NCBI GenBank assembly: GCA_036405815.1
Contig: DASWWX010000025.1
Location: forward strand, 62,001 to 126,000
DNA length: 64,000 bases
Direction of reading: 5' to 3'
DNA from: Solimonas sp036405815
GTDB lineage: Bacteria; Pseudomonadota; Gammaproteobacteria; Nevskiales; Nevskiaceae
The notes beneath the pieces were generated by a model. That model did not search any database. It was not told the DNA's origin and saw only the letters and a program-made list of their open reading frames with translations. The position numbers and the translations under genes are program-made. Below, piece after piece: positions 36,001 through 45,312 of the stretch. Position 1 is the first letter of the stretch. Every line of letters starts with the position of its first letter.

Positions 36001-37611
36001 ATGGTCGGCCTGGTGTCCCTGCCGACCCGGACCGAGGATTGGCGCATCCTGTCGATCCTGGGCCCCTACCGGCTGCTGCTGGTCGCGACCCTGTACTCGC
36101 TGTATCGCTCCGGCTTCGCACCGGATTTCTTCGATCTGGTTCCCGCGACGCTGTTCACCTGGGGGTGCCTCGCCTACACCATCGCGGCGCTGCTGCTGCT
36201 GGTGCTGGTCGTGCTGCGACGGCCGGGCGTGGTGGCGCAAGCCCATCTGCAGTTCGCGATCGACGTCGTCACGCTGACGTTCCTGGTGTATCTCACCGGC
36301 GGCGTCTCCAGCGGTCTTGGCGTGCTCATGCTGACGCCCTTGGTCGGCGGCGCCCTGGTACTGTCGTCGCGCATGGCGATCGTGCATGCGGCGATCGCCA
36401 CGCTGGCGATCTTCGCCGAGGAGGGGCTGCGGCAATTGCAGTCGCTGTTCGTTAACACCGGCGACTTTTCCCAGGCCGGCCTGCTGGGCCTCGCCTTCTT
36501 CGCCACCGCGCTGGCCACCAACACGATGGCCCTGCGTGCGCGTCGCAGCGAGGCGGTCGCCGAACGGGTCGGCACCGAGTTCGTCAGCCTGTCGCGCCTC
36601 AACGAGAACATCATCGAGTCGATGCTGACCGGCGTCGTGGTGGTCAACGCTGGCGGCCGCATCCGCACCGTCAACGCTGCCGCCAAGCGGCTGATCGGCG
36701 CCGGCGCCACACCCGGCCGCGTCCTCGACGAGACCCTGCCGGCGCTGAGCGGGCGCTTGCGCCAGTGGCGCGCCGGCGTCATCGAGGCCACCGCGCCTTA
36801 CACCGAGCCCGCCGGCGGACGCGAACTGGTGCCGCGCTTCACGCATCTGGGCTGGGGCCCCGACGCCGCGGTGCTGGTGCTGCTCGAAGACGCCGCCCAG
36901 CTGCGGGAACAAGCGCAGCAGATGAAGCTGGCGGCGCTGGGACGCCTGTCGGCCAGCATCGCGCACGAGATCCGCAATCCGCTGGCGGCAATCACCCAGG
37001 CCGGCCAGTTGCTGGCCGAGTCGTCGAACCTGGGCGGCGAGAACCGACGCCTGCTCGACATGGTGCAGCGCCATGCCGCGCGTATCGAACGCATCGTGCG
37101 CGAGGTGCTGGACCTGTCGCGCCGCGATCCGTCGCGGCAGTCCAACTTTCGGCTGCGTGAATGGCTGGTGCAGACGATGGCGACCTACCAGGAGAGCCAT
37201 GCGCAGCATCCGCGCCCGATCGAGCTGGTCGATGTGCCCGCCGAGCTGATCGTGCGCTTCGATCCCGATCATCTGCAGCAGGCGCTGTTCAACCTGTGGG
37301 ACAACAGCTTCGAGCACGTCAAAGGCGGTGCCGACGCCATCACGGTGCTGATGCAGGCCCGTGCACCGCGCGACGGCGAACCGGCCTGGCTGGAAATCGC
37401 CGACAACGGCCCGGGCATACCACCGCCGCTGCGCGAGCGCATCTTCGAACCGTTCTTCACCACGCACCACGCCGGCACCGGCCTCGGGCTTTATCTGGCG
37501 CGTGAACTCTGCGAATACAATCAGGCGCGCCTCACCTATCGACCGCAGGATGGCGGCGCCTGCTTCCGCATCCTGTTTGCGGGCAGTACCGCGGAGAACG
37601 CCGCAGCATGA
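36001..37611 (+). CDS. pilS: Sensor histidine kinase PilS
   Basis: 536 residues. Six membrane segments occupy about residues 20-185 (YRLLLVATLYSLY, AYTIAALLLLVLVVL and so on), then a PAS-like region (LNENIIESMLTGVVVVNAGGRIRTVN), the H-box SASIAHEIRNPLAAI and an HATPase with NLWDNS, DNGPGIP and GTGLGLYLA. This is the PilS architecture; it controls type IV pilin transcription with PilR, with which it overlaps by four bases (ATGA). Start taken as ATG at 36001. No pilin gene is in the window. Confidence 0.93.
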   Translation: MVGLVSLPTRTEDWRILSILGPYRLLLVATLYSLYRSGFAPDFFDLVPATLFTWGCLAYTIAALLLLVLVVLRRPGVVAQAHLQFAIDVVTLTFLVYLTGGVSSGLGVLMLTPLVGGALVLSSRMAIVHAAIATLAIFAEEGLRQLQSLFVNTGDFSQAGLLGLAFFATALATNTMALRARRSEAVAERVGTEFVSLSRLNENIIESMLTGVVVVNAGGRIRTVNAAAKRLIGAGATPGRVLDETLPALSGRLRQWRAGVIEATAPYTEPAGGRELVPRFTHLGWGPDAAVLVLLEDAAQLREQAQQMKLAALGRLSASIAHEIRNPLAAITQAGQLLAESSNLGGENRRLLDMVQRHAARIERIVREVLDLSRRDPSRQSNFRLREWLVQTMATYQESHAQHPRPIELVDVPAELIVRFDPDHLQQALFNLWDNSFEHVKGGADAITVLMQARAPRDGEPAWLEIADNGPGIPPPLRERIFEPFFTTHHAGTGLGLYLARELCEYNQARLTYRPQDGGACFRILFAGSTAENAAA

Positions 37612-38939
37612 GCAAAGCGCACATCCTGATCGTCGACGACGAGCCCGACATCCGCGAACTGGTAGAGATCGCACTGTCGCGGATGGGCCTGCGTACCGAT
37701 TCCGCCGCCTCGCTCGCCGAGGCACGCGAACGCCTGGCGGCACAGCGCTTCGATCTATGCATCACCGACATGCGTCTGCCTGACGGCAACGGCGTCACAC
37801 TGGTCGGCGAGATCCAGAAGCAATACCCGCAGACGCCGGTCGCCGTCATCACCGCCTACGGCAACGCCGAAGCCGCTGTGGAAAGCCTCAAGGCCGGGGC
37901 CTTCGATTTCGTTTCAAAGCCGGTCGACATCGCCGCGCTGCGCAAGCTGGTCGACACGGCGCTGCAACTGCGTTCGCGCGACGGGCGCCCCGCCGAGGAA
38001 GATCACGGCGGCCTGCTCGGCCAGCACGAGAGCATCCGTCAGCTGCGCGGCATGATCGAACGCCTGGCACGCAGCCAGGCGCCGGTACATATCTCGGGCG
38101 AATCCGGCACCGGCAAGGAACTGGTCGCGCGTCTGATTCACGCGCGCGGGCCACGCGCTTCGGGCCCGTTCGTGCCGGTCAACTGCGGCGCGATTCCGTC
38201 GGAACTGATGGAAAGCGAATTCTTCGGTCATCTGAAAGGCAGCTTCACCGGCGCACACCGCGACAAGGCCGGACTGTTCCAGGCGGCCGAGAATGGCACC
38301 TTGTTCCTCGACGAGGTCGCGGATCTGCCGGCGCACATGCAGGTCAAGCTGTTGCGCGCGTTGCAGGAACGCGCCGTGCGGCCCGTCGGCGCGGAGAGCG
38401 AGGTCGCGGTCAACGTGCGCGTGATCTCCGCCACGCACCGCAGTCTGGCGGCGCTGGTCTCGGCCGGCGCGTTCCGGCAGGACCTCTACTACCGCCTGAA
38501 CGTCATCGAAGTGCGCACACCGGCACTGCGCGAACGCGCCAACGACATCCCGTTGCTGGCGCAGCATATCCTCGAGCGCCTGTGCCGGGAGTTCGGACTC
38601 GATCACGCCCCACAACTCGACGACGCGGCGCTGCAGGCCCTGTGCGCGCATCCTTTTCCCGGCAACGTCCGCGAACTCGAAAACGTGCTGGAACGCGCGG
38701 TCACGCTCTGCGAGGACGGCCGCATTCAAACCCGCGACCTGCAACTGCGCAGTACGGCGGCAGCCGACGCGATGGCCGGTGGCCTCGAGGACCAGATGGA
38801 AGCGATCGAGAAGCGCGCCATCCTCGAGGCGCTGCAGAAGACCCGCTACAACAAGACGCGGGCTGCCGAATTGCTGGGCATGTCGTTCCGCTCCTTGCGC
38901 TATCGCATCAAGAAACTGGGCCTGGACGACACGGAATGA
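37608..38939 (+). CDS. pilR: Sigma-54-dependent response regulator PilR
   Basis: 443 residues: receiver domain with phospho-acceptor Asp in CITDMRLPDG, AAA+ domain with Walker A GESGTGKE, the sigma-54 contact loop GSFTGAH (a Ser variant of GAFTGA, as in PilR), Walker B GTLFLDEVADLP, and a C-terminal Fis-type helix-turn-helix (TRAAELLGMSFRSLRYRIKK). It activates sigma-54 promoters of pilin genes on PilS signal. Coupled to pilS by ATGA. Confidence 0.95.
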   Translation: MSKAHILIVDDEPDIRELVEIALSRMGLRTDSAASLAEARERLAAQRFDLCITDMRLPDGNGVTLVGEIQKQYPQTPVAVITAYGNAEAAVESLKAGAFDFVSKPVDIAALRKLVDTALQLRSRDGRPAEEDHGGLLGQHESIRQLRGMIERLARSQAPVHISGESGTGKELVARLIHARGPRASGPFVPVNCGAIPSELMESEFFGHLKGSFTGAHRDKAGLFQAAENGTLFLDEVADLPAHMQVKLLRALQERAVRPVGAESEVAVNVRVISATHRSLAALVSAGAFRQDLYYRLNVIEVRTPALRERANDIPLLAQHILERLCREFGLDHAPQLDDAALQALCAHPFPGNVRELENVLERAVTLCEDGRIQTRDLQLRSTAAADAMAGGLEDQMEAIEKRAILEALQKTRYNKTRAAELLGMSFRSLRYRIKKLGLDDTE

Positions 38940-39002
38940 AGCGCCCAACGCAACCGCGAAGCTGAACGAACCGTATAGGCACTTGTGCCCTGGCCGACTT
39001 GC

Positions 39003-39030
39003 TTGCGGGTCGGCCTCGTCTTGCTACACT
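39003..39030 (+). promoter_or_regulatory. Candidate sigma-70 promoter of the GAF-kinase-regulator operon
   Basis: TTGCGG (39003-39008) and TACACT (39025-39030) are 16 bases apart, about 90 bases before the GAF gene start, in the 180-base gap after pilR. No better pair is visible in this gap. Confidence 0.5.
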
Positions 39031-39121
39031 GCCCCGAAATGGATCGTCGCGAGCACGGATTGCGTCGACGCCCATGGCATGGAGCTTGCTGCATGACCAG
39101 GGCCCCGAGTCGGAGGATGCT

Positions 39122-39748
39122 GTGACAGCCAACTTTCATATCGGCCCTGCGCCGCTGCGGGGTGCGGTGTCGTATTCCCGCCAAGGCGCGCGCCGCCCGG
39201 CACCGGGTCGCAGCGCGAACGCGCCGCTGGCCTGGCATGACGCCGCGCGCGATGAGCCCGCGCGCGAACTGCTCGCCAACACGCTGTGCTCGGCCTGCGA
39301 TCTGATCGGCGCGGAGCGCGGCTTTGTGCTGGTACTGCGCGAAGAAACCACGCTGGAAGTCGCCTGCACCCGTGGCCTGCCATCGCAGGAGCTGCTGGAT
39401 CTGCTGTTCGGTGTGGCCGCGCGCGCGCTGCACAGCGCACTGGCCAAGTCCAGCAAGGGGCTCGGCGACGCCGAGGGCGTCCTGCTGAGCGAAACCGGCA
39501 CGATCCCCGAGCATTGCGCACCGGCCGTCGTCAGCCTGCCGCTGGATCTCGGCTCCCGCCAGCGGGGCGCCCTGTGCCTGCTGCGCACGGCAGAACCACG
39601 CACGCTGTCCGAACTCGATTTCGAAATCCTGGCGGCGCTCGCCGGGCAAGCTGAACTGGCCCTGGCCTCGGCCAGCCAGCGTCGCGCCCTGAGCCGCCTG
39701 GAAGCCAGCCTCCAAGCCGTCGCCTCGGCGCCGACGTCGACGCGCTGA
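39122..39748 (+). CDS. GAF-domain protein
   Basis: 208 residues. After a basic, flexible N terminus of about 45 residues, a single GAF fold is visible (LLANTLCSACDLIGAERGFV, AVVSLPLDLG, GALCLLRTAEPR, LDFEILAALAGQAELALA). GTG at 39122 is chosen because GGAGG lies five bases before it; ATG at 39074 has no ribosome site. No membrane segment. It ends eight bases before a histidine kinase gene that itself lacks a sensor domain, so it is likely the detached ligand-sensing subunit of that kinase. Ligand unknown. Confidence 0.8.
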   Translation: MTANFHIGPAPLRGAVSYSRQGARRPAPGRSANAPLAWHDAARDEPARELLANTLCSACDLIGAERGFVLVLREETTLEVACTRGLPSQELLDLLFGVAARALHSALAKSSKGLGDAEGVLLSETGTIPEHCAPAVVSLPLDLGSRQRGALCLLRTAEPRTLSELDFEILAALAGQAELALASASQRRALSRLEASLQAVASAPTSTR

Positions 39749-39756
39749 GTCGCGCC

Positions 39757-40593
39757 ATGGAACCCTCGCGCGACGCGACGGCGTTCCCGATCGGCGAAAC
39801 GCGGGCCAAGGACACGGAAGATTTCCGCCAGGCCGTCCTGCGCCAGGTCCAGGAACTCACCGCAGACAATCAGCGCCTGCTGCAGTCGGTGGTGCGCAGC
39901 GAGAAGCGCTTCCGCACGCTCGCCAAGTCCGTCTGGCATGTCCAGGAAGAGGAGCGGCGCCGTCTGGCGCGCGAGCTGCACGATGGCCTCGGCCAGACCC
40001 TGACCGCGCTCGCCAATCAGGTGCAGCGCATCCTCGACGACGCCCGCGGCGCCGGCAATCTCGGCCTGCTGCACCGCCTCGCCGACGCGCTCGACATCAC
40101 CCGCGGCGCGCTGCACGACACGCGGGAGCTGTCGCGCCTGCTCCGCCCCACCCTGCTCGACGATCTGGGCCTCGACGCCGCCCTGGCCTGGCTCGCCCGC
40201 ACGCTGTCCGAGCGCACGGGGCTGGCCATCGACGTGCAATCCGGCCTCGACGAACGCCGCCTGCATCCGGATGTCGAAACCCTGGTGTTCCGCATTACCC
40301 AGGAAGCACTGACCAATGTGATCCGCCACAGCGAGGCACGCAGTGCGCGCATCGTGCTCGAGTGCCAGGGCCACACGCTGACGCTGCGCATCGAGGACAA
40401 AGGGCGCGGCTTCGACGCCGCCCAGATCGCCGCACCGGGCCGCGTCAGCGGCGGCCTGCGCGGCATGCGCGACCGCGCCGAGCTGTTCGGTGGTCGCGTC
40501 GAATTGCGCTCCGCCCCGGGCGAGGGCACCGTGGTCCAGTTGATGCTTGCACTGGACGCAGCCGATACCGAAGACCCCCAACTACGCCCATGA
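39757..40593 (+). CDS. Soluble NarL/UhpB-type (HisKA_3) sensor histidine kinase
   Basis: 278 residues: an N-terminal coiled coil (about 20-65), the HisKA_3 phospho-acceptor motif RRLARELHDGLGQTL, and a compact HATPase with VFRITQEALTNVIRHS, EDKGRGF and GLRGMRDRAELFGG. No membrane helices and no sensory domain of its own; the preceding GAF protein probably fills that place. The gene overlaps the regulator gene by four bases (ATGA). In this family signals are phosphorelays to LuxR-type regulators. Confidence 0.93.
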   Translation: MEPSRDATAFPIGETRAKDTEDFRQAVLRQVQELTADNQRLLQSVVRSEKRFRTLAKSVWHVQEEERRRLARELHDGLGQTLTALANQVQRILDDARGAGNLGLLHRLADALDITRGALHDTRELSRLLRPTLLDDLGLDAALAWLARTLSERTGLAIDVQSGLDERRLHPDVETLVFRITQEALTNVIRHSEARSARIVLECQGHTLTLRIEDKGRGFDAAQIAAPGRVSGGLRGMRDRAELFGGRVELRSAPGEGTVVQLMLALDAADTEDPQLRP

Positions 40594-41234
40594 CCCCGAT
40601 CCGCCTGCTGGTCGCCGACGACCACACCATCGTCCGTGAAGGACTCGTCTCGATGCTGGAGGAAACCGGCGAATGTCAGGTCGTGGCCCAGGCCGCCGAC
40701 GGCATGCAGGCCATGGACCTGGCACTGAAGACGCAGCCCGACATCGTGGTCACCGACATTTCGATGCCGCGCATCTCCGGCCTGGAGGTGGTCAAGCGCG
40801 TGCGCGCCGAACTGCCCGGCACCCGCACGCTGGTGCTGACCGTGCACGAGGAAGACGAGTACATCCTGCCGATCCTGCGCGCCGGCGCCAACGGCTTTCT
40901 CAACAAGGACACCTCGGTCTCCGAGTTGATGACGGCGATCAAGTCGATCCACGGCGGCACGCCCTATTTCGGCCCGCGCGCGGCCAAGGCCCTGGCCGAG
41001 CGCCAGCAACGCGGCCGCTCGCTGGGCACTGACCCCTACGCCAGCCTGACCGCGCGCGAGCGCGAGACCTTTCACCTGGTGATCCAGGGCAAGACCACCA
41101 AGGAAATCGCCCAGATCCTCGATATCGGCGTCAAAACCGCGGAGAACCACCGCGCCCGCATGATGGAAAAGCTGGCGCTGCGCAATACCGCGGAAGTCGT
41201 GCGCTTCGCCGCACTGCGCGGCCTGCTGACTTGA
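40590..41234 (+). CDS. NarL/FixJ-family response regulator
   Basis: 214 residues: a receiver domain with VADDH acidic pocket, phospho-Asp in DIVVTDISMPRI and Lys in FLNKDTS, then a LuxR-type helix-turn-helix (LTARERETFHLVIQGKTTKEIAQIL, VKTAENHRARMMEKL). Partner of the upstream kinase by overlap and family. Targets unknown; the petABC operon begins 172 bases downstream but nothing shows it is controlled by this pair. Confidence 0.95.
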   Translation: MTPIRLLVADDHTIVREGLVSMLEETGECQVVAQAADGMQAMDLALKTQPDIVVTDISMPRISGLEVVKRVRAELPGTRTLVLTVHEEDEYILPILRAGANGFLNKDTSVSELMTAIKSIHGGTPYFGPRAAKALAERQQRGRSLGTDPYASLTARERETFHLVIQGKTTKEIAQILDIGVKTAENHRARMMEKLALRNTAEVVRFAALRGLLT

Positions 41235-41301
41235 CCCGGCCGGTCCCGCGACCGGACACCAAAACGCGGCCCGCGCCTTACGCCAGCGCGCCCGGCCCCG
41301 T

Positions 41302-41307
41302 TATACT
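41302..41307 (+). promoter_or_regulatory. Candidate -10 box of petABC
   Basis: TATACT, 99 bases before the petA start. The -35 region is not recognisable in this GC-rich spacer. A 6-base-arm hairpin at 41240-41255 just after the regulator gene has no T-run. Confidence 0.45.
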
Positions 41308-41406
41308 TGCGCGGTTTCGACGGCTGCGCGTTACCTAATGCCGGTCCGGCAGGCGCCCGTCGAACCCAATTCGTGTCGAATCATCTCTTGAAGGGGCTTT
41401 AGTTCA

Positions 41407-42003
41407 ATGAGCAATCAGGGCGTGGATCCCGGCCGGCGCCGGTTCCTGACGCTGACGACCTCGGTGGTCGGCGGCGCAGGCGTGGCGGCAGCCGCCTGGC
41501 CATTTCTGGCATCGATGGCCCCCAGCGAACGCGCCAAGGCGCTGGGCGCGCCGGTGACGGTGGACATCAGCAAGACCGAGGCCGGCCAGCGTGTGACCGT
41601 GGCCTGGCGCGGCAAGCCGGTCTGGATCGTGCGCCGCACGCCCGAAATGGTGGCGACCCTCGACAAGGTGACCGGCGACCTGCGTGATCCGGAGTCCAAG
41701 GAGCCGCAGCAGCCGGCGTACGCCCAGAACGAGGCGCGCTCCATCAAGCAGGACGTCCTGGTCATGGTCGGCTCCTGCACCCATCTCGGCTGCTCGCCGA
41801 CGTTCCGCCCGGACCATCCGGCGCCGGAAATCCACAGCAACTGGCAGGGCGGCTTCTTCTGCCCGTGCCACGGCTCGATGTTCGACCTCGCCGGTCGCGT
41901 CTACAAGGGCGTGCCCGCGCCGACCAACCTGATCGTGCCGCCGCACCGCTATGAGGGCGACAACACGATCGTCATCGGCGAAGACCAGACCGGAGCCGCG
42001 TAA
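41407..42003 (+). CDS. petA: Ubiquinol-cytochrome c reductase Rieske iron-sulfur subunit
   Basis: 198 residues. A twin-arginine-type N terminus (GRRRFLTLTTSVVGGAG) doubles as the membrane anchor. The [2Fe-2S] site is complete: CTHLGC and CPCHGS. It transfers electrons from ubiquinol to cytochrome c1 in complex III. AAGGGG precedes the ATG; the stop overlaps the petB start (TAATG). Confidence 0.98.
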   Translation: MSNQGVDPGRRRFLTLTTSVVGGAGVAAAAWPFLASMAPSERAKALGAPVTVDISKTEAGQRVTVAWRGKPVWIVRRTPEMVATLDKVTGDLRDPESKEPQQPAYAQNEARSIKQDVLVMVGSCTHLGCSPTFRPDHPAPEIHSNWQGGFFCPCHGSMFDLAGRVYKGVPAPTNLIVPPHRYEGDNTIVIGEDQTGAA

Positions 42004-43250
42004 TGGCCATCGTCCCGAATCCCTACAAGACCACCGGCCTGCTCGGCTGGATCGACGACCGCTTCCCGCTGACCAAGCTGTGGAAGGATCACCTCGCCGA
42101 ATACTACGCACCGAAGAACTTCAACTTCTGGTACTACTTCGGCTCGCTGGCGCTGCTGGTGCTGGTCAACCAGCTGCTGACCGGCATCTTCCTGACGATG
42201 CACTACAAGCCGGACGCTGCGCTGGCCTGGGACAGCGTCGAGTACATCATGCGCGACGTGCCCTGGGGCAATGTCATCCGCTACCTGCACTCGACCGGCG
42301 CCAGTGCGTTCTTCCTGATCGTCTACCTGCACATGTACCGCGGCCTGCTGTACGGCTCGTACCGCAAGCCCCGCGAACTGATCTGGCTGTTCGGCGCGCT
42401 GATCTTCTTCGTGCTGATGGCGGAAGCCTTCGCCGGCTACGTGCTGCCCTGGGGCCAGATGTCCTACTGGGGTGCGCAGGTGATCATCTCGCTGTTCGGC
42501 GCGATTCCCGTCGTCGGCCCCGATCTCGTGATCTGGGTGCAGGGCGACTACATTCCGTCGGACGCCACGCTGAACCGCCTGTTCTCGCTGCACGTCATCG
42601 CGCTGCCGTTCGTGCTCGTCGGCCTGGTCGTCGCGCATCTGATCGCGCTGCATGAAGTCGGCTCGAACAACCCGGACGGCGTCGAGATCAAGAAGTTCAA
42701 GGACGCCAACGGCAAGCCGCTCGACGGCATCGGCTTCCACCCGTACTACACGGTCAAGGATCTGTTCGGTGTCGGCGTGTTCCTGATCATCTTCCTCGGC
42801 GTCGTGTTCTTTGCGCCGGACGGTGGGGGCTGGGTGCTCGAGAAGCCGAATTTCCAGCCGGCCAACCCGCTGGTGACGCCGGAACACATCACGCCGGCGT
42901 GGTACTTCGGTGCCTTCTACGCGATCCTGCGTGCGATCCCGGACAAGCTGCTCGGCGTCATCGGCATGTTCTCGGCCGTGCTCGTGCTGTTCGCACTGCC
43001 GTGGCTGGACCGCTCGCCGGTCAAATCCATCCGCTACAAGGGCATCTACTCGAAGGTCGCGCTGGGTCTGTTCACGGTCGCGTTCGTGCTGCTGAGCTAC
43101 TACGGCATGCAGCCGCCGAGCGAGCTGGGCACGTTCATCTCGCGCGCCGGCACGATCATCTACTTCGCTTTCTTCATCCTGATGCCTTGGTACACCAAGC
43201 TCGACAAGACCAAGCCCGAACCGGAGCGCGTGACCTATGAAGCGCACTAA
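42003..43250 (+). CDS. petB: Cytochrome b subunit of the bc1 complex
   Basis: 415 residues with eight expected membrane spans. Visible signatures: HSTGASAFFLIVYLHMYRG and SLHVIALPFVLVGLVVAHL with heme-ligand His, GYVLPWGQMSYWGAQV at the Qo site, and the PEW-equivalent ITPAWYF (PAW here). It overlaps petA by one base and petC by 14, so the three are made together. Confidence 0.98.
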   Translation: MAIVPNPYKTTGLLGWIDDRFPLTKLWKDHLAEYYAPKNFNFWYYFGSLALLVLVNQLLTGIFLTMHYKPDAALAWDSVEYIMRDVPWGNVIRYLHSTGASAFFLIVYLHMYRGLLYGSYRKPRELIWLFGALIFFVLMAEAFAGYVLPWGQMSYWGAQVIISLFGAIPVVGPDLVIWVQGDYIPSDATLNRLFSLHVIALPFVLVGLVVAHLIALHEVGSNNPDGVEIKKFKDANGKPLDGIGFHPYYTVKDLFGVGVFLIIFLGVVFFAPDGGGWVLEKPNFQPANPLVTPEHITPAWYFGAFYAILRAIPDKLLGVIGMFSAVLVLFALPWLDRSPVKSIRYKGIYSKVALGLFTVAFVLLSYYGMQPPSELGTFISRAGTIIYFAFFILMPWYTKLDKTKPEPERVTYEAH

Positions 43251-43995
43251 GTCTTCTTTGCTGGCGAAGCTGCTGGCCGGTGCGCTGCTCGCGGTCGGCG
43301 GTTCGGTTTTCGCGGCCGGCGGCCATGTCGCGCTGCCGTACAAGTACGAGCCGGATCTCGGCAACGAGTCCTCGCTGCAGCGCGGCGCCGCCAATTACAT
43401 GAACTACTGCGCGGGCTGCCACTCGATGCGCCTGCTGCGCTACGGCCGCCTCGGCCAGGACCTCGGCATTCCCGAGGAGCTGCTCAAGGCCAACCTGATG
43501 TTCACCAGCGAAAAGCCGGGCGACTCGATCCATGCCGCCATGCCGGCGCAAGCCGCCAAATGGTTCGGCCAGCAGCCGCCGGACCTGTCGGTGGAAACGC
43601 GCCTGCGCGGTCCGGCCTGGGTGTACAACTACCTCATGACCTTCTACGTCGACACCACACGTCCGCTGGGCACCAACAATCTGGTGCTGGCCGGCGCGTC
43701 GATGCCGCACGTGCTGTGGGAACTGCAGGGCTGGCGCGGTCTCGCGCCGCAGGCCGAGGGTGAGGACGCCCACGGCGCCCATGCCAAGCCGAAGTTCGTG
43801 CAGCTCACCGACGGCAAGCTGTCGGAGAAGGAATTCCAGAAGTTCGTTGCCGACACCGTCAACTTCATGGCCTACGCCGCGGAGCCGGGTCGCGCCGGCC
43901 GCATCTCGCTGGGCATGAAGGTCATGCTGTTCCTGCTGCTGTTCACCGCGCTGGCATATCTGCTCAAGCGCGAGTACTGGAGAGACGTGCACTAA
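43237..43995 (+). CDS. petC: Cytochrome c1 subunit
   Basis: 252 residues: cleavable-like N-terminal signal (LLAGALLAVGGSVFA), heme c motif CAGCH with SMRLLRYGRLG following, the axial-Met region near ASMPHVLW, and a C-terminal membrane anchor (VMLFLLLFTALAYLLKREYW). Last gene of petABC; two hairpins follow its stop. Confidence 0.97.
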   Translation: MKRTKSSLLAKLLAGALLAVGGSVFAAGGHVALPYKYEPDLGNESSLQRGAANYMNYCAGCHSMRLLRYGRLGQDLGIPEELLKANLMFTSEKPGDSIHAAMPAQAAKWFGQQPPDLSVETRLRGPAWVYNYLMTFYVDTTRPLGTNNLVLAGASMPHVLWELQGWRGLAPQAEGEDAHGAHAKPKFVQLTDGKLSEKEFQKFVADTVNFMAYAAEPGRAGRISLGMKVMLFLLLFTALAYLLKREYWRDVH

Positions 43996-44036
43996 AGGCC
44001 TCGCGGCCTTCCGCACGAATTTCCCGTTCGATGAAT

Positions 44037-44076
44037 ACGGCGCCGTTCATGACAGCAGCACCATGAACGGCGCCGT
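44037..44076 (+). terminator. Intrinsic terminator of petABC
   Basis: A perfect 15-base stem (44037-44051 with 44062-44076), 10-base loop, then TTCGTTTCTGG. A second, smaller hairpin (43995-44010) lies right at the petC stop. sspA begins 24 bases further on and so probably has its own promoter or depends on read-through. Confidence 0.85.
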
Positions 44077-44099
44077 TTCGTTTCTGGCACTCTGAGCCC

Positions 44100-44741
44100 A
44101 TGGCGATTCCGGCCAAGAGCAAGTACGTGATGGACGCGCGCCCGGCGCCGCGCGCGGGGCTGACGTTGTTCTGCGCGCGCGACGATGTCGCCAGTCTATG
44201 GGCGCGTATCGTGCTCGCCGAGAAGGACGTGGACAGCGCGCGTATCGAATGGATCGTGCCGGGCAAGCCGCATCACGATCTGCTGGTGCTCAACCCCGCC
44301 GGCACGCTGCCGACACTGGTGGATCGCGATACCGTGCTGTATCCCGCCTCGGTCGTCGCCGAGTACCTGGATGAGCGTTACCCGCACCCGCGCCTGCTGC
44401 CGGCCGATCCGGCGCTGCGCGGCCGCATTCGCATGATGCTGCTGCGCATCGAACACGAGCTGTTCCCGGCCCTGACCGCGCTCGCCGCCGGCGCCAAGGC
44501 CACGGAAGCCAAGGCGCTGCGCAAGAAGCTCGGCGAGCAGCTGGTGGGTGCCAGCCCGCTGTTCTCCGCGCGCGGCTGGTGCATGGGCCTGGACTACAAC
44601 CTCGCCGACTGCGCCTTCGCCGCACTGTTCACGCAGATGCTGCGCATGGACCTCAAGGCGCTGCTGGCCAGCGACCCGGCCATCGTGCGCTACGCCGAAC
44701 GCCTGCTGACGCGGCCCGGCGTTCAGGCCGCAATCCGCTAA
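44100..44741 (+). CDS. sspA: Stringent starvation protein A
   Basis: 213 residues of the GST-like SspA family, an RNA-polymerase-associated regulator of stationary-phase and acid-tolerance genes. The thioredoxin-like N half is visible (LTLFCARDDVASLWARIVLAEK, NPAGTLPTLVDRD, VVAEYLDERYPHPRLLP) and an all-helical C half. Length matches E. coli (212). It sits in the classical petABC-sspAB order. Confidence 0.95.
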   Translation: MAIPAKSKYVMDARPAPRAGLTLFCARDDVASLWARIVLAEKDVDSARIEWIVPGKPHHDLLVLNPAGTLPTLVDRDTVLYPASVVAEYLDERYPHPRLLPADPALRGRIRMMLLRIEHELFPALTALAAGAKATEAKALRKKLGEQLVGASPLFSARGWCMGLDYNLADCAFAALFTQMLRMDLKALLASDPAIVRYAERLLTRPGVQAAIR

Positions 44742-44791
44742 GCTCCCGGCAGTCCTGACGGACTGCCTCTCGCCTTTCGACGACAGCCCCC

Positions 44792-45226
44792 ATGCCGCCG
44801 ACCGCTCCACTTCGCTCCCGCCGCCCCTATCTGATCCGCGCGATCTTCGACTGGGCCTGCGACAGCGGCTTCACGCCGCACCTGCTGGTCGCCGCCGACT
44901 ACGCCGGTGTCGTGGTGCCGCGCGAGTTCGTGCAGGACGGCAAGATCACGCTCAACATCAGCCCGTCCGCGGTGCGTAACCTGGATCTGCAGCAGGATCC
45001 GATCTGGTTCTCCGCGCGCTTCGGTGGCCGCCCCTTCGACGTACAAGTCCCCAGCGGCGCGGTGCTGGGCGTCTTTGCGCGCGAAAACGGGGAAGGCGTG
45101 CTGTTCGGCGAGCCCGAGCCGCTGCCCGAAGGCGCCGGCACTGGCAGCGATGCCGACGGCCCGCGTGAGCCGGAACCGCCGAAGCCACCCAGACCGGGCC
45201 GGCCGCAACTGCGCGTCGTCAAATAG
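44792..45226 (+). CDS. sspB: ClpXP specificity-enhancing factor SspB
   Basis: 144 residues: SspB substrate-binding fold (YLIRAIFDWACDSGFTPHLLV, GVVVPREFVQDGKITLNISP), an acidic, Pro-rich flexible linker, and the C-terminal ClpX-docking tail RPGRPQLRVVK, almost the E. coli sequence. It delivers ssrA-tagged proteins to ClpXP. It follows sspA by 50 bases. Confidence 0.97.
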   Translation: MPPTAPLRSRRPYLIRAIFDWACDSGFTPHLLVAADYAGVVVPREFVQDGKITLNISPSAVRNLDLQQDPIWFSARFGGRPFDVQVPSGAVLGVFARENGEGVLFGEPEPLPEGAGTGSDADGPREPEPPKPPRPGRPQLRVVK

Positions 45227-45229
45227 GGC

Positions 45230-45249
45230 ATCCGGGCGAACGCCCGGAT
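45230..45249. terminator. Hairpin between sspB and the convergent DUF2798 gene
   Basis: Eight-base arms (45230-45237, 45242-45249) with a 4-base loop, three bases after the sspB stop. No T-run follows on either strand, so it is a weak or Rho-assisted terminator. Confidence 0.45.
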
Positions 45250-45312
45250 CGGTGCCGCTATCCCGCGCGCGTCACCACGCGCCCTTCACTGGCCTCGTTT
45301 CACCGGCACCGT

